Below are positions 33,552-42,925 of a stretch of DNA of 64,000 nt, one piece after another. This stretch comes from an uncultured Tateyamaria sp. (lineage in GTDB: Bacteria > Pseudomonadota > Alphaproteobacteria > Rhodobacterales > Rhodobacteraceae): assembly GCF_947503705.1 (NCBI RefSeq), contig NZ_CANNES010000002.1, forward strand, positions 434,001 to 498,000. Direction: 5' to 3'. The position numbers and the translations under genes were made by a program. The notes under the pieces were generated by a model. That model did not search any database and had not been told where the DNA came from. It saw only the letters and a list, made by a program, of their open reading frames with translations. Each line of letters begins with the position of its first letter. Within the stretch, counting starts at the first letter, position 1.

Positions 33552-34910
33552 ATGAAAACGACACTTCTGGCCAGCGCAGCAGCACTGGCTCTTACGGCAG
33601 CGACCGCATCGGCAGATGGCCATCTGGCCTTTGCCCCCGGCGAAGGGCCGTTCAGCTGGGACAGCTACAATGCATGGGCCGAAAACGCGCCTGACCTGAG
33701 CGGCCAGACCGTCACGGTCTATGGCCCCTGGCTGACGCCCGAGGATGGCTATTTCAACAACGCCATGGCCTATTTCGAAGCCGCCACAGGCGCTGACGTC
33801 ATTTACACAGGCTCCGATTCGTTCGAACAGCAAATCCTGATCGACGCCGAAGCCGGTTCCGCCCCCAACATCGCTGTGTTCCCACAGCCTGGCCTCGCCG
33901 CTGTAATGGCCGCCAAAGGTCAGTTGTACCCGCAGCCCGCGGGCATGGCCGATTGGGTCAAGGACAACTATGCCGCTGGTCAGTCCTGGGTTGATCTGGG
34001 CACGTACGCCGATGCCGATGGCAACGACCAGATGTACGGTTTCTTCTACAACGTGAACGTCAAGTCGCTGGTCTGGTACAACCCCGAAAACTTCGAGGAT
34101 GCAGGCTATGACATCCCCGAGACCATGGAAGAGCTGAAAGCGCTGACAGACCAGATCGTCGCCGATGGCGAAACGCCCTGGTGTATCGGTCTGGGTTCCG
34201 GTGCCGCCACAGGTTGGCCTGCGACCGACTGGGTCGAAGACATGATGCTGCGCACGGTTGAGCCATCGGTCTATGACCAGTGGACCACCAACGAGATCCC
34301 CTTTGACGACCCACGCGTTGTGGCCGCCATCGAGGAATTCGGCCACTTTGCCCGTGACGACGCCAAGGTGTCGGGTGGTGCAGGTGCCGTTGCATCGACA
34401 GACTTCCGCGACAGCCCCAAGGGTCTCTTCTCTTCGCCCCCACAGTGCTACATGCACCGTCAGGCGTCGTTTGTGCCGGCCTTCTTCCCTGAGGATGTAG
34501 AGTTTGGTGTCGACACCGGCTTCTTCTACTTCCCCTCCTATGCGTCCAAAGACCTGGGCAACCCGGTTCTGGGTGGCGGTACGCTGATGGCGATCACCAA
34601 CCCCTCTGATGCGGCCGGTGCTTTGATGGAATACTTCCAACTGCCCATCAGCCACGAAGTCATGATGGCCCAGACCGGTTTCCTGACACCCCATAAGGGC
34701 GTGAACACCGAAGCCTACAAGGACGACACGCTGCGCGCGCTGGGTGACGTTCTGCTGGGGGCCACAACCTTCCGCTTTGACGGGTCCGACCTTATGCCCG
34801 GTGGCGTCGGTGCCGGCACGTTCTGGACCGGTATGGTCGACTATACCGGTGGCAAGGATGCCGCGGCTGTGGCTGCCGATATCCAGGCCAGCTGGGACGC
34901 GTTGAAGTAA
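33552..34910 (+). CDS. aglE: Alpha-glucoside ABC transporter binding protein
   Basis: A 452-residue periplasmic receptor of the family 1 carbohydrate-binding type. The signal peptide is MKTTLLASAAALALTAATASA. Sequences such as QTVTVYGPWLTPEDGYFNNAMAYFEAATGADVIYTGSDSFEQQI and GFFYNVNVKSLVWYNPENFEDAGYDIPETMEELKAL match AglE, the sucrose/maltose/trehalose receptor described in Sinorhizobium. The ATG at 33552 after GGGAGGAAGACCAAT is the start. It heads aglEFGAK and is followed by a strong hairpin. Confidence 0.94.
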   Translation: MKTTLLASAAALALTAATASADGHLAFAPGEGPFSWDSYNAWAENAPDLSGQTVTVYGPWLTPEDGYFNNAMAYFEAATGADVIYTGSDSFEQQILIDAEAGSAPNIAVFPQPGLAAVMAAKGQLYPQPAGMADWVKDNYAAGQSWVDLGTYADADGNDQMYGFFYNVNVKSLVWYNPENFEDAGYDIPETMEELKALTDQIVADGETPWCIGLGSGAATGWPATDWVEDMMLRTVEPSVYDQWTTNEIPFDDPRVVAAIEEFGHFARDDAKVSGGAGAVASTDFRDSPKGLFSSPPQCYMHRQASFVPAFFPEDVEFGVDTGFFYFPSYASKDLGNPVLGGGTLMAITNPSDAAGALMEYFQLPISHEVMMAQTGFLTPHKGVNTEAYKDDTLRALGDVLLGATTFRFDGSDLMPGGVGAGTFWTGMVDYTGGKDAAAVAADIQASWDALK

Positions 34911-34929
34911 CTCAACCACTCGCGAAGCT

Positions 34930-34957
34930 GACCAGTCCGCCCTGTTGCGGGCTGGTC
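34930..34957 (+). promoter_or_regulatory. Hairpin between aglE and aglF
   Basis: GACCAGTCCGC and GCGGGCTGGTC form an 11-base stem with one G-T pair and loop CCTGTT. There is no T run, so it probably protects the aglE message or partly attenuates, keeping receptor levels above permease levels. Confidence 0.7.
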
Positions 34958-35070
34958 CAACAAGACCGCAAGGTCGCGATACGGCTGGCACACAGCCGCA
35001 ACAAGATGACCCACACACGGTTTCGGATTGACGACCGCAAGACGGTCAATGGTGGCTAGGGAGGCGACCC

Positions 35071-36306
35071 ATGAACCCCGCATTTCAAGGGCTAATCACG
35101 ATCATCATCGGCGTCGGTGGTTGCATCGGATATTTCTATCTTTCCAACCAGTTTCTGGACAAGGTTCTGTACCCCGCCAAGGGTCCGAATGCCGGGCGCA
35201 ACATCAACCGCGCCAATGTTGTCCGTCCCTGGCTGTTCCTGTTTCCCGCCATTTTCGCGCTGGGTCTGTACCTGGCCTATCCGGTGGTCGAGACGCTCCG
35301 CCTGTCATTTACCGATCGTGATCTGGACGGCGCTTTTGTGGGCTTTGCCAACTATCAGCAGATGTTTTCCGAGCCCAAGTTCTGGGAAGCCATGCGCAAC
35401 AACATGCTGTGGCTGATCGTGGTGCCCGCCGCCGCGACCGCCTTTGGCCTTTTGGCCGCCCAGCTGACCGACCGGATCAAATGGGGTGCGGTGGCCAAAT
35501 CCCTGATCTTCATGCCCATGGCGATTTCCTTTGTCGGGGCCGCCGTAATCTTCAAACTGGTCTATGATGCCCGCCCTGCGGATCAGAACCAGATCGGTAT
35601 TCTGAACGCCGTCTGGATGCAGTTCGAGGGTGGCTTTGGATCGGTCATCTTCCTGCAGATCCTGCCTGCGATCATCCTTGCGTGCTTTGCTGGGATTGTC
35701 GGTTACGTGGGCTGGATTTTCGTCCGTCCCATCGCGGAAAGCCGTGAGAACGGGGGCGGCGCTGGCTTTGTCCCCTTGCGCCTGCTGGTGGCTGTGGCCT
35801 CGCTCTACCTCGTTTACCTGTCACTGAATTCCATTGTCGGCGTCTTTACCGGCACCCTGCCTTATGGTGAGCCGCAGACCTGGCTGACCATTCCCTTCTG
35901 GAACAGCTTTTTCCTCATGGTCGTTCTGATCTGGATTCAAACCGGCTTTGCCATGGTGATCCTGTCCGCCGCCCTGCGCGGTATTCCAGAGGAAACAATC
36001 GAGGCCGCCATCGTGGACGGGGCGAACCCGCTCCAGGTGTTTTTCAAGATCAAGGTGCCGCAGATCATGGGCACCATCGTTGTGGTCTGGACCACCATCA
36101 CCCTCGTCGTTCTCAAGGTCTTTGACATCGTGTTCGCCATGTCCAACGGACAGTGGGAGACGCAAGTGCTGGCCAATTACATGTACGACAAGATGTTCCG
36201 CGCCAGTGAGTGGGGCGTGGGATCGGCATCGGCCATCATCATCATGCTGCTGGTGTCCCCGATCCTCGTCTGGAACGTCTACAACGCCCGCAAGGAGATG
36301 AAATAA
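35071..36306 (+). CDS. aglF: Alpha-glucoside ABC transporter permease
   Basis: A 411-residue MalF-like inner membrane protein with about eight hydrophobic helices, starting LITIIIGVGGCIGYFYLSNQF. The EAA loop that contacts the ATPase is IPEETIEAAIVDGANPLQVFFKIKVPQIMGTIV. The ATG at 35071 follows GGGAGG. It pairs with AglG to form the channel. Confidence 0.94.
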   Translation: MNPAFQGLITIIIGVGGCIGYFYLSNQFLDKVLYPAKGPNAGRNINRANVVRPWLFLFPAIFALGLYLAYPVVETLRLSFTDRDLDGAFVGFANYQQMFSEPKFWEAMRNNMLWLIVVPAAATAFGLLAAQLTDRIKWGAVAKSLIFMPMAISFVGAAVIFKLVYDARPADQNQIGILNAVWMQFEGGFGSVIFLQILPAIILACFAGIVGYVGWIFVRPIAESRENGGGAGFVPLRLLVAVASLYLVYLSLNSIVGVFTGTLPYGEPQTWLTIPFWNSFFLMVVLIWIQTGFAMVILSAALRGIPEETIEAAIVDGANPLQVFFKIKVPQIMGTIVVVWTTITLVVLKVFDIVFAMSNGQWETQVLANYMYDKMFRASEWGVGSASAIIIMLLVSPILVWNVYNARKEMK

Positions 36307-36333
36307 TGGCCCGCGACCAAAAGGAAGCTAATC

Positions 36334-37533
36334 ATGGATAACATTGCTGGTTCCAAATCCTCGCTGGGCTGGGCGGTCAATATCTCGGTTGTGGCCCTGG
36401 TGCTGCTGTGGATTTTCCCCACTGTCGGTCTGTTGGTGTCGTCCTTCCGGACCACCGACCAAATCTCCACCTCGGGCTGGTGGGCGGCCCTGTTCCCCTC
36501 GGAACAATCCCAACGTTTCCGTGTCGCGGACCCGGATGACAACCGGGTCGAGCGTGACGGGGTTTATGTCGTCGAAGGCAATTTCTTTACCGAAAACGGT
36601 GGCGGTGGTGACATCATCAGCTGGGGCACCTCGTCGCGCGATATAGCGGCCTATGCCCCCGGCGAGACCGCCGATATGGGCGACGGCGAAAGCATGAGCG
36701 TGGATGCCGAAGGCAACTATGTCTGGTCCGGCAATGACGAGCAGATCAGCGGGCGGGGCCAGCGCGCCTTTGTCACCGCCGTGTCGCCGCCCGAGTTCAC
36801 CCTGGACAACTATGACAACATCCTCTTTAGCGGGGGCCCCGGTGACAACATGGCCAAGGCGTTTTTCAACACGCTGACGGTCACGATCCCGGCGACGATC
36901 ATTCCCATCGTAATTGCGGCCTTTGCCGCCTATGCGCTGGCCTGGATGGACTTTCCCGGACGCGCCTTGCTTATCGCCTTTGTGGTGGGCCTGCTGGTGG
37001 TGCCACTGCAACTGGCGCTCATTCCACTGCTGTCTCTGCACAATGACTTTGCCAACGTGTTGAACGGGATACTTGGGTTGGAGGGCGCGGATGCGATATC
37101 AGGCAAAGGCTATTTCGGGGCGTGGTTTGCCCATATCGGATTTGGCCTGCCCCTCGCGATTTACCTGTTGCGCAACTACATGGTCGGGCTGCCGCGCGAC
37201 ATCATCGAGAACGCCAAGGTCGATGGGGCGACAGACTTTCAGATCTTTACCAAGATCATCCTCCCGCTGTCGTTCCCGGCCCTGGCGTCTTTTGCCATCT
37301 TCCAGTTCCTGTGGACATGGAATGACCTGCTGGTGGCCAAAGTGTTCCTGATCGACTCGACTGGGCAAACGACCGTTATGACCGACCAGATCGTGAACCT
37401 GCTGGGTACTCGGGGCGGCAATTGGGAAATCCTGGCGACGGCGGCGTTCGTGTCGATTGCGGTGCCGCTGCTCGTCTTCTTCACCATGCAGAAATACCTG
37501 GTGCGTGGCCTCTTGGCCGGCTCCGTCAAGTAA
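36334..37533 (+). CDS. aglG: Alpha-glucoside ABC transporter permease
   Basis: A 399-residue MalG-like permease. The EAA loop reads LPRDIIENAKVDGATDFQIFTKIILPLSFPAL. Between the first helix (SVVALVLLWIFPTVGLLVSSF) and the next (TVTIPATIIPIVIAAFAAYAL) lies a long periplasmic stretch of roughly 140 residues, as is usual for AglG. It follows aglF by 27 bases with an AAAGGAAG binding site. Confidence 0.94.
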   Translation: MDNIAGSKSSLGWAVNISVVALVLLWIFPTVGLLVSSFRTTDQISTSGWWAALFPSEQSQRFRVADPDDNRVERDGVYVVEGNFFTENGGGGDIISWGTSSRDIAAYAPGETADMGDGESMSVDAEGNYVWSGNDEQISGRGQRAFVTAVSPPEFTLDNYDNILFSGGPGDNMAKAFFNTLTVTIPATIIPIVIAAFAAYALAWMDFPGRALLIAFVVGLLVVPLQLALIPLLSLHNDFANVLNGILGLEGADAISGKGYFGAWFAHIGFGLPLAIYLLRNYMVGLPRDIIENAKVDGATDFQIFTKIILPLSFPALASFAIFQFLWTWNDLLVAKVFLIDSTGQTTVMTDQIVNLLGTRGGNWEILATAAFVSIAVPLLVFFTMQKYLVRGLLAGSVK

Positions 37534-37559
37534 ACGCGTTCAAACAAGGGCATTCGGCC

Positions 37560-39212
37560 ATGAACCAAATCCTTTCCAAATCCGCCACGGTGGCAGGCGT
37601 TGACATCGACTGGTGGCGCGGGGCTGTGATCTATCAGATCTATCCCCGCAGCTTTCAGGACAGCAACGGCAATGGCATCGGCGACCTGCTGGGCATCGTG
37701 GGCCGGATGCCGCATATCGCGTCGCTTGGCGTGGATGCGATCTGGATCTCGCCCTTCTTTACCTCGCCGATGAAAGACTTTGGCTATGACGTCAGCAACT
37801 ATTGCGACGTGGACCCGATGTTCGGCACCCTCAGCGATTTTGACGCGCTGGTGGAGACGGCCCATGGATATGGTATCAAGGTGATGATTGATCTGGTGCT
37901 GAGCCATACCAGCGACCAGCATCCGTGGTATCAGACCTCCAAGCAAGATCGCGACAATGACAAGGCCGACTGGTATGTCTGGTCTGACCCCAAGGAAGAC
38001 GGCACGCCGCCCAACAACTGGCTGTCGATCTTTGGCGGCCCAGCCTGGACTTGGGAGCCCGCTCGCGAGCAGTATTATCTGCACAACTTCCTCGGCAGCC
38101 AGCCGGACCTGAACTTTCACAATATGGATGTGCAGGATGCCCTGCTGGATGTGACCCGCTTCTGGCTGGAGCGTGGGGTGGATGGTTTCCGCCTGGACAC
38201 CATCAACTTCTACTTTGCCGACAAAGAGCTGCGCAGCAATCCGGCGCTGCCCAAGGAAAAACGTAACGCCAATATCGCGCCGTCGGTGAACCCCTATAAC
38301 CATCAGGAACATATCTATTCCAAGAACCAGCCCGAGAACCTGGAATTTCTGGGCCGATTCCGCGCCCTTCTCGAAGAGTTCCCCGGCACAGCCGCCGTGG
38401 GCGAGGTCGGTGATGCGCAGCGGGGTCTGGAACTGCTGGGCCAATACACCAAGGGCAATGAGGGCGTGCAGATGTGCTATGCCTTTGAGTTCCTGTCCAA
38501 GGAAACGCCGACAGCGGCCCGCTTTGCCGAGGTCTTTGCCGATCTGGATCGGGTGGCCGCCGAAGGCTGGGCCTGCTGGGCGTTTTCCAACCATGACGTG
38601 ATGCGCCACGTAACCCGCTGGGACCTGAACCCGGCTGCGGCGCGCGCCTATGCGACGCTGATCATGTGCCTGCGCGGCTCGGTCTGTATCTATCAGGGTG
38701 AAGAGCTGGGCCTGGCCGAAGCCGATGTCGCCTTTGAGGACCTGCAAGACCCCTACGGGATCGAGTTCTGGCCCGAATTCAAGGGCCGTGATGGGTGCCG
38801 CACGCCGATGGTGTGGGAGCCTTCGAACCGCAATGGCGGCTTTACCACCGGCGATCCGTGGTTGCCCGTCAGTCCCGAACACCTGCACCGCTCTGTCGCG
38901 GATCAGGAAAGTGAACCGGGGGCGTTGCTGCACCACTATCGCCGCGCAATCTCGTTCCGGCACAGCCACAAGGCGATCCGGCGGGGCAGCCATGGGGGCG
39001 TCTTTGCCTATGGCAATGTGCTGCACTTCACCCGCGAACATGAAGGCCAGGAGATCTTTTGCGCCTTCAACCTGAGCGACATGCCCGTCACCCACGCGCT
39101 TCCTGCTGGGGATTGGGTCACGATCGGGGCCGAACTGGGCAGCACCGCGCCCGGACCCGACGGCAATCTGCATCTTGGGCCCTGGCAATGTGCCTTGGCG
39201 CTGAAACAATAA
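37560..39212 (+). CDS. aglA: Alpha-glucosidase, GH13
   Basis: A 550-residue cytoplasmic alpha-amylase-family enzyme that hydrolyses imported alpha-glucosides to glucose. Catalytic residues are readable: nucleophile Asp213 (GFRLDTINF), acid/base Glu282 (AVGEVGD) and transition-state Asp346 (SNHDVMRH). The start of the barrel WWRGAVIYQIYPRSFQDSNGNGIGDLLGI is typical of the subfamily acting on short alpha-glucosides. Position between aglG and aglK is the standard order. Confidence 0.95.
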   Translation: MNQILSKSATVAGVDIDWWRGAVIYQIYPRSFQDSNGNGIGDLLGIVGRMPHIASLGVDAIWISPFFTSPMKDFGYDVSNYCDVDPMFGTLSDFDALVETAHGYGIKVMIDLVLSHTSDQHPWYQTSKQDRDNDKADWYVWSDPKEDGTPPNNWLSIFGGPAWTWEPAREQYYLHNFLGSQPDLNFHNMDVQDALLDVTRFWLERGVDGFRLDTINFYFADKELRSNPALPKEKRNANIAPSVNPYNHQEHIYSKNQPENLEFLGRFRALLEEFPGTAAVGEVGDAQRGLELLGQYTKGNEGVQMCYAFEFLSKETPTAARFAEVFADLDRVAAEGWACWAFSNHDVMRHVTRWDLNPAAARAYATLIMCLRGSVCIYQGEELGLAEADVAFEDLQDPYGIEFWPEFKGRDGCRTPMVWEPSNRNGGFTTGDPWLPVSPEHLHRSVADQESEPGALLHHYRRAISFRHSHKAIRRGSHGGVFAYGNVLHFTREHEGQEIFCAFNLSDMPVTHALPAGDWVTIGAELGSTAPGPDGNLHLGPWQCALALKQ

Positions 39213-39220
39213 ACACCAAG

Positions 39221-39241
39221 CGCCCGGACCTTGCGGGCGCG
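39221..39241 (+). promoter_or_regulatory. Hairpin between aglA and aglK
   Basis: GCGCCCG and CGGGCGC form a 7-base GC stem with a 7-base loop, nine bases after the aglA stop; no T run follows. Likely an mRNA-processing or attenuation element. Confidence 0.55.
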
Positions 39242-39260
39242 TCCACGGGAGGGGACGACC

Positions 39261-40352
39261 ATGGCTGATTTGAAACTGACGGATGTGGCCAAGACCTATG
39301 GCGGGACCGTCAATGTCTTGAACAACATCAACCTCGACATCGAAAAGGGCGAGTTGATCGTTTTTGTGGGCCCGTCGGGCTGTGGCAAATCCACCTTGCT
39401 GCGGATGATTGCGGGACTTGAGAAGATTTCCGACGGCACTTTGGAAATTGACGGCACCGTCGTGAACGATGTGCCCCCCGCTCAGCGCGGCATCGCGATG
39501 GTATTTCAGTCCTACGCCCTATATCCGCACATGACCGTGCGGGACAACATGACCTTCGCGTTGAAACTGGCCAAGAAATCCCAGGCCGAGATCGACGCCG
39601 CCGTGGAAAAGGCCGCCCGTATCCTTCAGCTTGAACCCTATCTGGACCGCCTGCCCAAAGCCCTGTCGGGCGGTCAGCGCCAGCGGGTCGCCATTGGCCG
39701 GTCGATTGTGCGGGACCCCAAGGTCTATCTCTTTGACGAGCCCCTGTCGAACCTCGACGCGGCGTTGCGCGTTGCCACCCGGATCGAGATTGCGCAGCTG
39801 AAAGAGTCCATGCCCGACAGCACGATGATCTATGTGACCCACGACCAGGTCGAGGCGATGACGCTGGCCTCGCGGATCGTGGTTCTGGCCAACAAGGGCA
39901 TCGCCCAGGTGGGCAGCCCCCTTGAGCTTTACGAGCGCCCCGAAAACGAATTTGTGGCCCAGTTCATCGGCTCGCCGTCGATGAACCTGCTGCCCGGCGA
40001 GATTGTAGAGACGGGTGCTGTGACCAAGGTCAAGATGGATGCCAGCGGCTATGTGGTTGAATCTGCCGTGCCCACGACCGAGGCCGACAAGGGCCTCAAG
40101 GTCAATGTGGGTGTGCGCCCCGAGGACATGACCGTAACCGAAGGCGAAGCCGTCTACGAAGGCGTGGTGGATTTCACCGAAGCCCTGGGCGAGGTCACGA
40201 TCCTGTATTTCAAAGCCGAGGGCGAGGCCGCGGCGGTGCTGGCCAAGATGCCCGGCATTCACAAGGATCTGCGCGGCAAGACGGTCAAGGTAACGGCCGT
40301 GCCCGGCAAGGTACAGCTCTTCTCCAACGGGCAGTCGCTGTACTACCGGTGA
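39261..40352 (+). CDS. aglK: Alpha-glucoside ABC transporter ATP-binding protein
   Basis: A 363-residue MalK/UgpC-type ATPase. Walker A is VGPSGCGKSTLLRM, the signature LSGGQRQRVAIGRSIVRDP, Walker B VYLFDEPLSNLDA and the switch THDQVEAM. The C-terminal TOBE-like regulatory domain follows from about residue 235. It energises AglF/AglG. The ATG at 39261 follows GGGAGGGGAC. The operon ends in a large hairpin cluster. Confidence 0.95.
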   Translation: MADLKLTDVAKTYGGTVNVLNNINLDIEKGELIVFVGPSGCGKSTLLRMIAGLEKISDGTLEIDGTVVNDVPPAQRGIAMVFQSYALYPHMTVRDNMTFALKLAKKSQAEIDAAVEKAARILQLEPYLDRLPKALSGGQRQRVAIGRSIVRDPKVYLFDEPLSNLDAALRVATRIEIAQLKESMPDSTMIYVTHDQVEAMTLASRIVVLANKGIAQVGSPLELYERPENEFVAQFIGSPSMNLLPGEIVETGAVTKVKMDASGYVVESAVPTTEADKGLKVNVGVRPEDMTVTEGEAVYEGVVDFTEALGEVTILYFKAEGEAAAVLAKMPGIHKDLRGKTVKVTAVPGKVQLFSNGQSLYYR

Positions 40353-40360
40353 GCGCCAGT

Positions 40361-40435
40361 GGCGGATCAAGATCCGCCTTACGGGGATGAGCGTACCGTT
40401 TGTCTCATCCCCGTAAGGCGTACCTGTGGTGCGCC
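40361..40435. terminator. Composite bidirectional terminator / palindromic repeat cluster
   Basis: Three stems are packed between the convergent aglK and ROK stops: GGCGGATC-AA-GATCCGCC (40361-40378); a 16-base perfect stem GCCTTACGGGGATGAG with a 12-base loop (40376-40419); and GGCGTACC-TGT-GGTGCGCC (40417-40435) with one G-U pair. The large stem is able to stop transcription from both sides. Confidence 0.8.
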
Positions 40436-41638
40436 CTAACCGTGGCCCAAAAGGGCTGCGGATCGGTTCAGCAGAACCTGGCTGATAATCGGCCCTGCCG
40501 CAGCCCCGATGCCTCGCGCATTGTTGCCCACGCGCCCTTCGATGATTTCTGGTGCGATCACGCCGCGCAGGTCCTGATCTGACAGACGAGTCCGCGTCAT
40601 CTCCACCAGTCGCGCCCGGCAGGTCGCGGGCATCGCCCCGTCAATCACCACCGCCTCAAAGTCGATGACGGCACAGGACGCCACGCTGGCGATGGCCAGC
40701 GCATCCGCCGTCTGTTCCAGCCAGGGCTGCACATAGGCTTCCAGATGCGACCAGTCCTGCGGGGTTTGCCACAGTTGGCGCGGGTCCAACCCATCGGCTT
40801 CCAGCCGCACCTCCAGCGCACGGATCGAGGCCAGATCAATCAGTTGCGCCGGTTTGCCCTGCACGTCCGGCACCGGAAGCGGCCCGAAGGCCCCGGCGTT
40901 CTTCTGATTTCCCTCAAAGACCGCATGATCCAGCACGATGCCTCCCCCGATGAAGGCCCCGATAAAGAAATAAACATAATCCCGATATTCGCGACCCATC
41001 CCGAACACATGCTCGGCCCGACAGGCCGCAGTCGCATCGTTGACCTGATGCACCGGCAGATCGGTGATCCGCGCCGCCTCTGCGCTGAAGTCGATGTCGC
41101 GCCAGGCGGCAAATTCGGCCGGCGGGGCACCCACCAGCTCGTGCCAGTTCCACAGCTCGAACGGGGCGGCGATGCCCAGGCCGCACATACGGGATCGCAT
41201 GTCGATGGAAAGGGCGGACATCAGGTCTTCGTAACCTCGCTCCAGAAAGCCGAAAACAGTGTCGGGCATCGGATAATCATAGGTCTCGCGCAGCTGCATC
41301 CGAACCTCGCCCTTGAGGTCGAGCACCAACAGGTCTGCACTGCGCCGCCCGATCTTGAGGCCCATGGAAAACAGCCCATCCGCCTCGATGTCAAAGGGCA
41401 CCGAAGGCTTGCCCACCTTGCCCTTGACTGGCGCACCCTTGTGCAAGAGGCCGTCCTGTTCCAGCTTGCGCAGAATGACCGAGGTGGTTTGGGGCGACAG
41501 CCCGGTACGGCGCGCCAGCTCACCCCCCGGCAAGGCGCCATTGCGCTGCAACACCGACAAGAGGAGCCGTTCGTTATACGCGCGCACACCTGTCTGGTTG
41601 ATGCCACTCGACAGGCTGCGCACGTGGTCCACGGTCAT
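40436..41638 (-). CDS. ROK family transcriptional regulator of the frc operon
   Basis: A 400-residue ROK repressor: an N-terminal winged helix (LLLSVLQRNGALPGGELARRTGLSPQTTSVILRKLEQDGLL) and a C-terminal sugar-kinase-like ligand domain. The zinc-binding CxCGxxGC motif of many ROK proteins is not seen, and the kinase motif DxGxT is degenerate, as expected for a regulator. ATG 41638 after GGGAG is preferred to GTG 41641. It is divergent from frcB with a long palindrome in the gap. Confidence 0.9.
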   Translation of the reverse strand: MTVDHVRSLSSGINQTGVRAYNERLLLSVLQRNGALPGGELARRTGLSPQTTSVILRKLEQDGLLHKGAPVKGKVGKPSVPFDIEADGLFSMGLKIGRRSADLLVLDLKGEVRMQLRETYDYPMPDTVFGFLERGYEDLMSALSIDMRSRMCGLGIAAPFELWNWHELVGAPPAEFAAWRDIDFSAEAARITDLPVHQVNDATAACRAEHVFGMGREYRDYVYFFIGAFIGGGIVLDHAVFEGNQKNAGAFGPLPVPDVQGKPAQLIDLASIRALEVRLEADGLDPRQLWQTPQDWSHLEAYVQPWLEQTADALAIASVASCAVIDFEAVVIDGAMPATCRARLVEMTRTRLSDQDLRGVIAPEIIEGRVGNNARGIGAAAGPIISQVLLNRSAALLGHG

Positions 41639-41674
41639 CACAAACTTCTCCCTGCGGCCATCATGGCGCCTCTT

Positions 41675-41701
41675 ATTAATAAATCAAGTTGATTTATTAA
41701 T
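41675..41701. promoter_or_regulatory. Long AT-rich palindrome, candidate ROK operator
   Basis: A perfect 13-base inverted repeat (half-site ATTAATAAATCAA) around a single central G, lying between the ROK gene and frcB. Its right edge runs into a TTGACA -35-like box (41701-41706), so a bound repressor would cover the frcB promoter. Confidence 0.75.
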
Positions 41702-41786
41702 TGACACTGATACAGAATCGCGTTTCCCTAGGGGCAGTTGAACCCGGGCGTATGCGCGGGACAGCCTAATGTCTTGGGAGGACATC

Positions 41787-42806
41787 ATGAAAAAACTGCT
41801 ATTGGGCTCTGCCCTTGCCTTGTCGTCTGTTGCAGGTACTGCCTATGCTGACGGCCATTCGGTATCAGCCTGCCTGATCACGAAAACCGACACCAACCCC
41901 TTCTTTGTGAAGATGAAGGAAGGCGCCACCGCAAAGGCGGAAGAGCTTGGTATTACACTGAAATCCTATGCCGGTAAGGTCGATGGTGACCACGAAACCC
42001 AGGTGCAGGCGATCGAGACCTGCATCGCAGACGGGGCCAAGGGCATCCTGCTCACCGCCTCTGACACATCGTCGATCACCACATCGGTGCAGCAAGCACG
42101 CGATGCGGGCCTGTTGGTCATCGCGCTCGACACGCCGCTTGAACCCATTGACGCGGCCGATGCCACATTTGCCACTGATAACTTTTTGGCAGGAGAATTG
42201 ATCGGTAAATGGGCCGCGGGCCAGTTGGGTGACGCCGCCGCAGACGCCAAGATCGCCATGCTCGACCTTGCCATCAGCCAGCCATCTGTCGGCGTATTGC
42301 GCGACCAGGGCTTTATGACCGGCTTTGGCATCGACATCAAAGACCCCAACAAATGGGGGGACGAAGACGATCCACGTATCGTCGGCCATGACGTGACTGC
42401 GGGCAACGAAGAAGGCGGCCGCCGCGCCATGGAAAACCTGCTGGCCAAGGACCCGTTCATCAACGTGGTCTATACCATCAACGAACCAGCGGCTGCCGGT
42501 GCCTATGAGGCGCTGAAATCCATTGGCCGCGAAAACGACGTTCTGATCGTGTCCGTCGATGGCGGTTGCCCCGGCGTGCAAAACGTCGCCGACGGTGTGA
42601 TCGGTGCCACCAGCCAGCAATATCCGCTGCTGATGGCGTCGCTGGGCGTCGAGGCGATTGCCGCATGGGCCAAGGACGGCACCAAGCCTGAAAACACACC
42701 CGGCAAGTCGTTCTTTGACACAGGCGTGTCCCTGGTCACTGACCAGCCGGTTGACGGCGTTGACAGCATCTCGGTCGCCGAAGGCACCGACCGCTGCTGG
42801 GGCTAA
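41787..42806 (+). CDS. frcB: Sugar ABC transporter binding protein (fructose type)
   Basis: A 339-residue periplasmic receptor of the ribose/galactose-binding family. Signal peptide [21 protein letters not shown], then [68 protein letters not shown]. The four following genes match the frcCAK set of Sinorhizobium meliloti, a high-affinity fructose transporter that also takes ribose and mannose. The ATG at 41787 follows GGGAGGACATC. A hairpin follows the stop. Confidence 0.92.
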   Translation: MKKLLLGSALALSSVAGTAYADGHSVSACLITKTDTNPFFVKMKEGATAKAEELGITLKSYAGKVDGDHETQVQAIETCIADGAKGILLTASDTSSITTSVQQARDAGLLVIALDTPLEPIDAADATFATDNFLAGELIGKWAAGQLGDAAADAKIAMLDLAISQPSVGVLRDQGFMTGFGIDIKDPNKWGDEDDPRIVGHDVTAGNEEGGRRAMENLLAKDPFINVVYTINEPAAAGAYEALKSIGRENDVLIVSVDGGCPGVQNVADGVIGATSQQYPLLMASLGVEAIAAWAKDGTKPENTPGKSFFDTGVSLVTDQPVDGVDSISVAEGTDRCWG

Positions 42807-42828
42807 ACCACCCAGGCTGAATAAGACA

Positions 42829-42848
42829 GGGGCGGTGCAAGCCGCCCC
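42829..42848 (+). promoter_or_regulatory. Hairpin between frcB and frcC
   Basis: GGGGCGG-TGCAAG-CCGCCCC, a perfect GC stem followed by TTC only. Same position relative to the receptor gene as the hairpins after aglE and xylF. Confidence 0.65.
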
Positions 42849-42925
42849 TTCACCGTAGACGGAAGATGGCAGGACCGCCTACGCTCAAACACATCTGCCA
42901 CAGCCATTCAGATCGGGACCCACCC

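Noticed and set aside
33507-35018. 503-codon open frame antisense to aglE
   Set aside because: Shadow of the AglE gene, which has a signal peptide, binding site and operon context.
37239-39209. 656-codon open frame antisense to aglG and aglA
   Set aside because: The forward strand encodes AglG and AglA with intact catalytic residues; the reverse frame is low-complexity and matches nothing.
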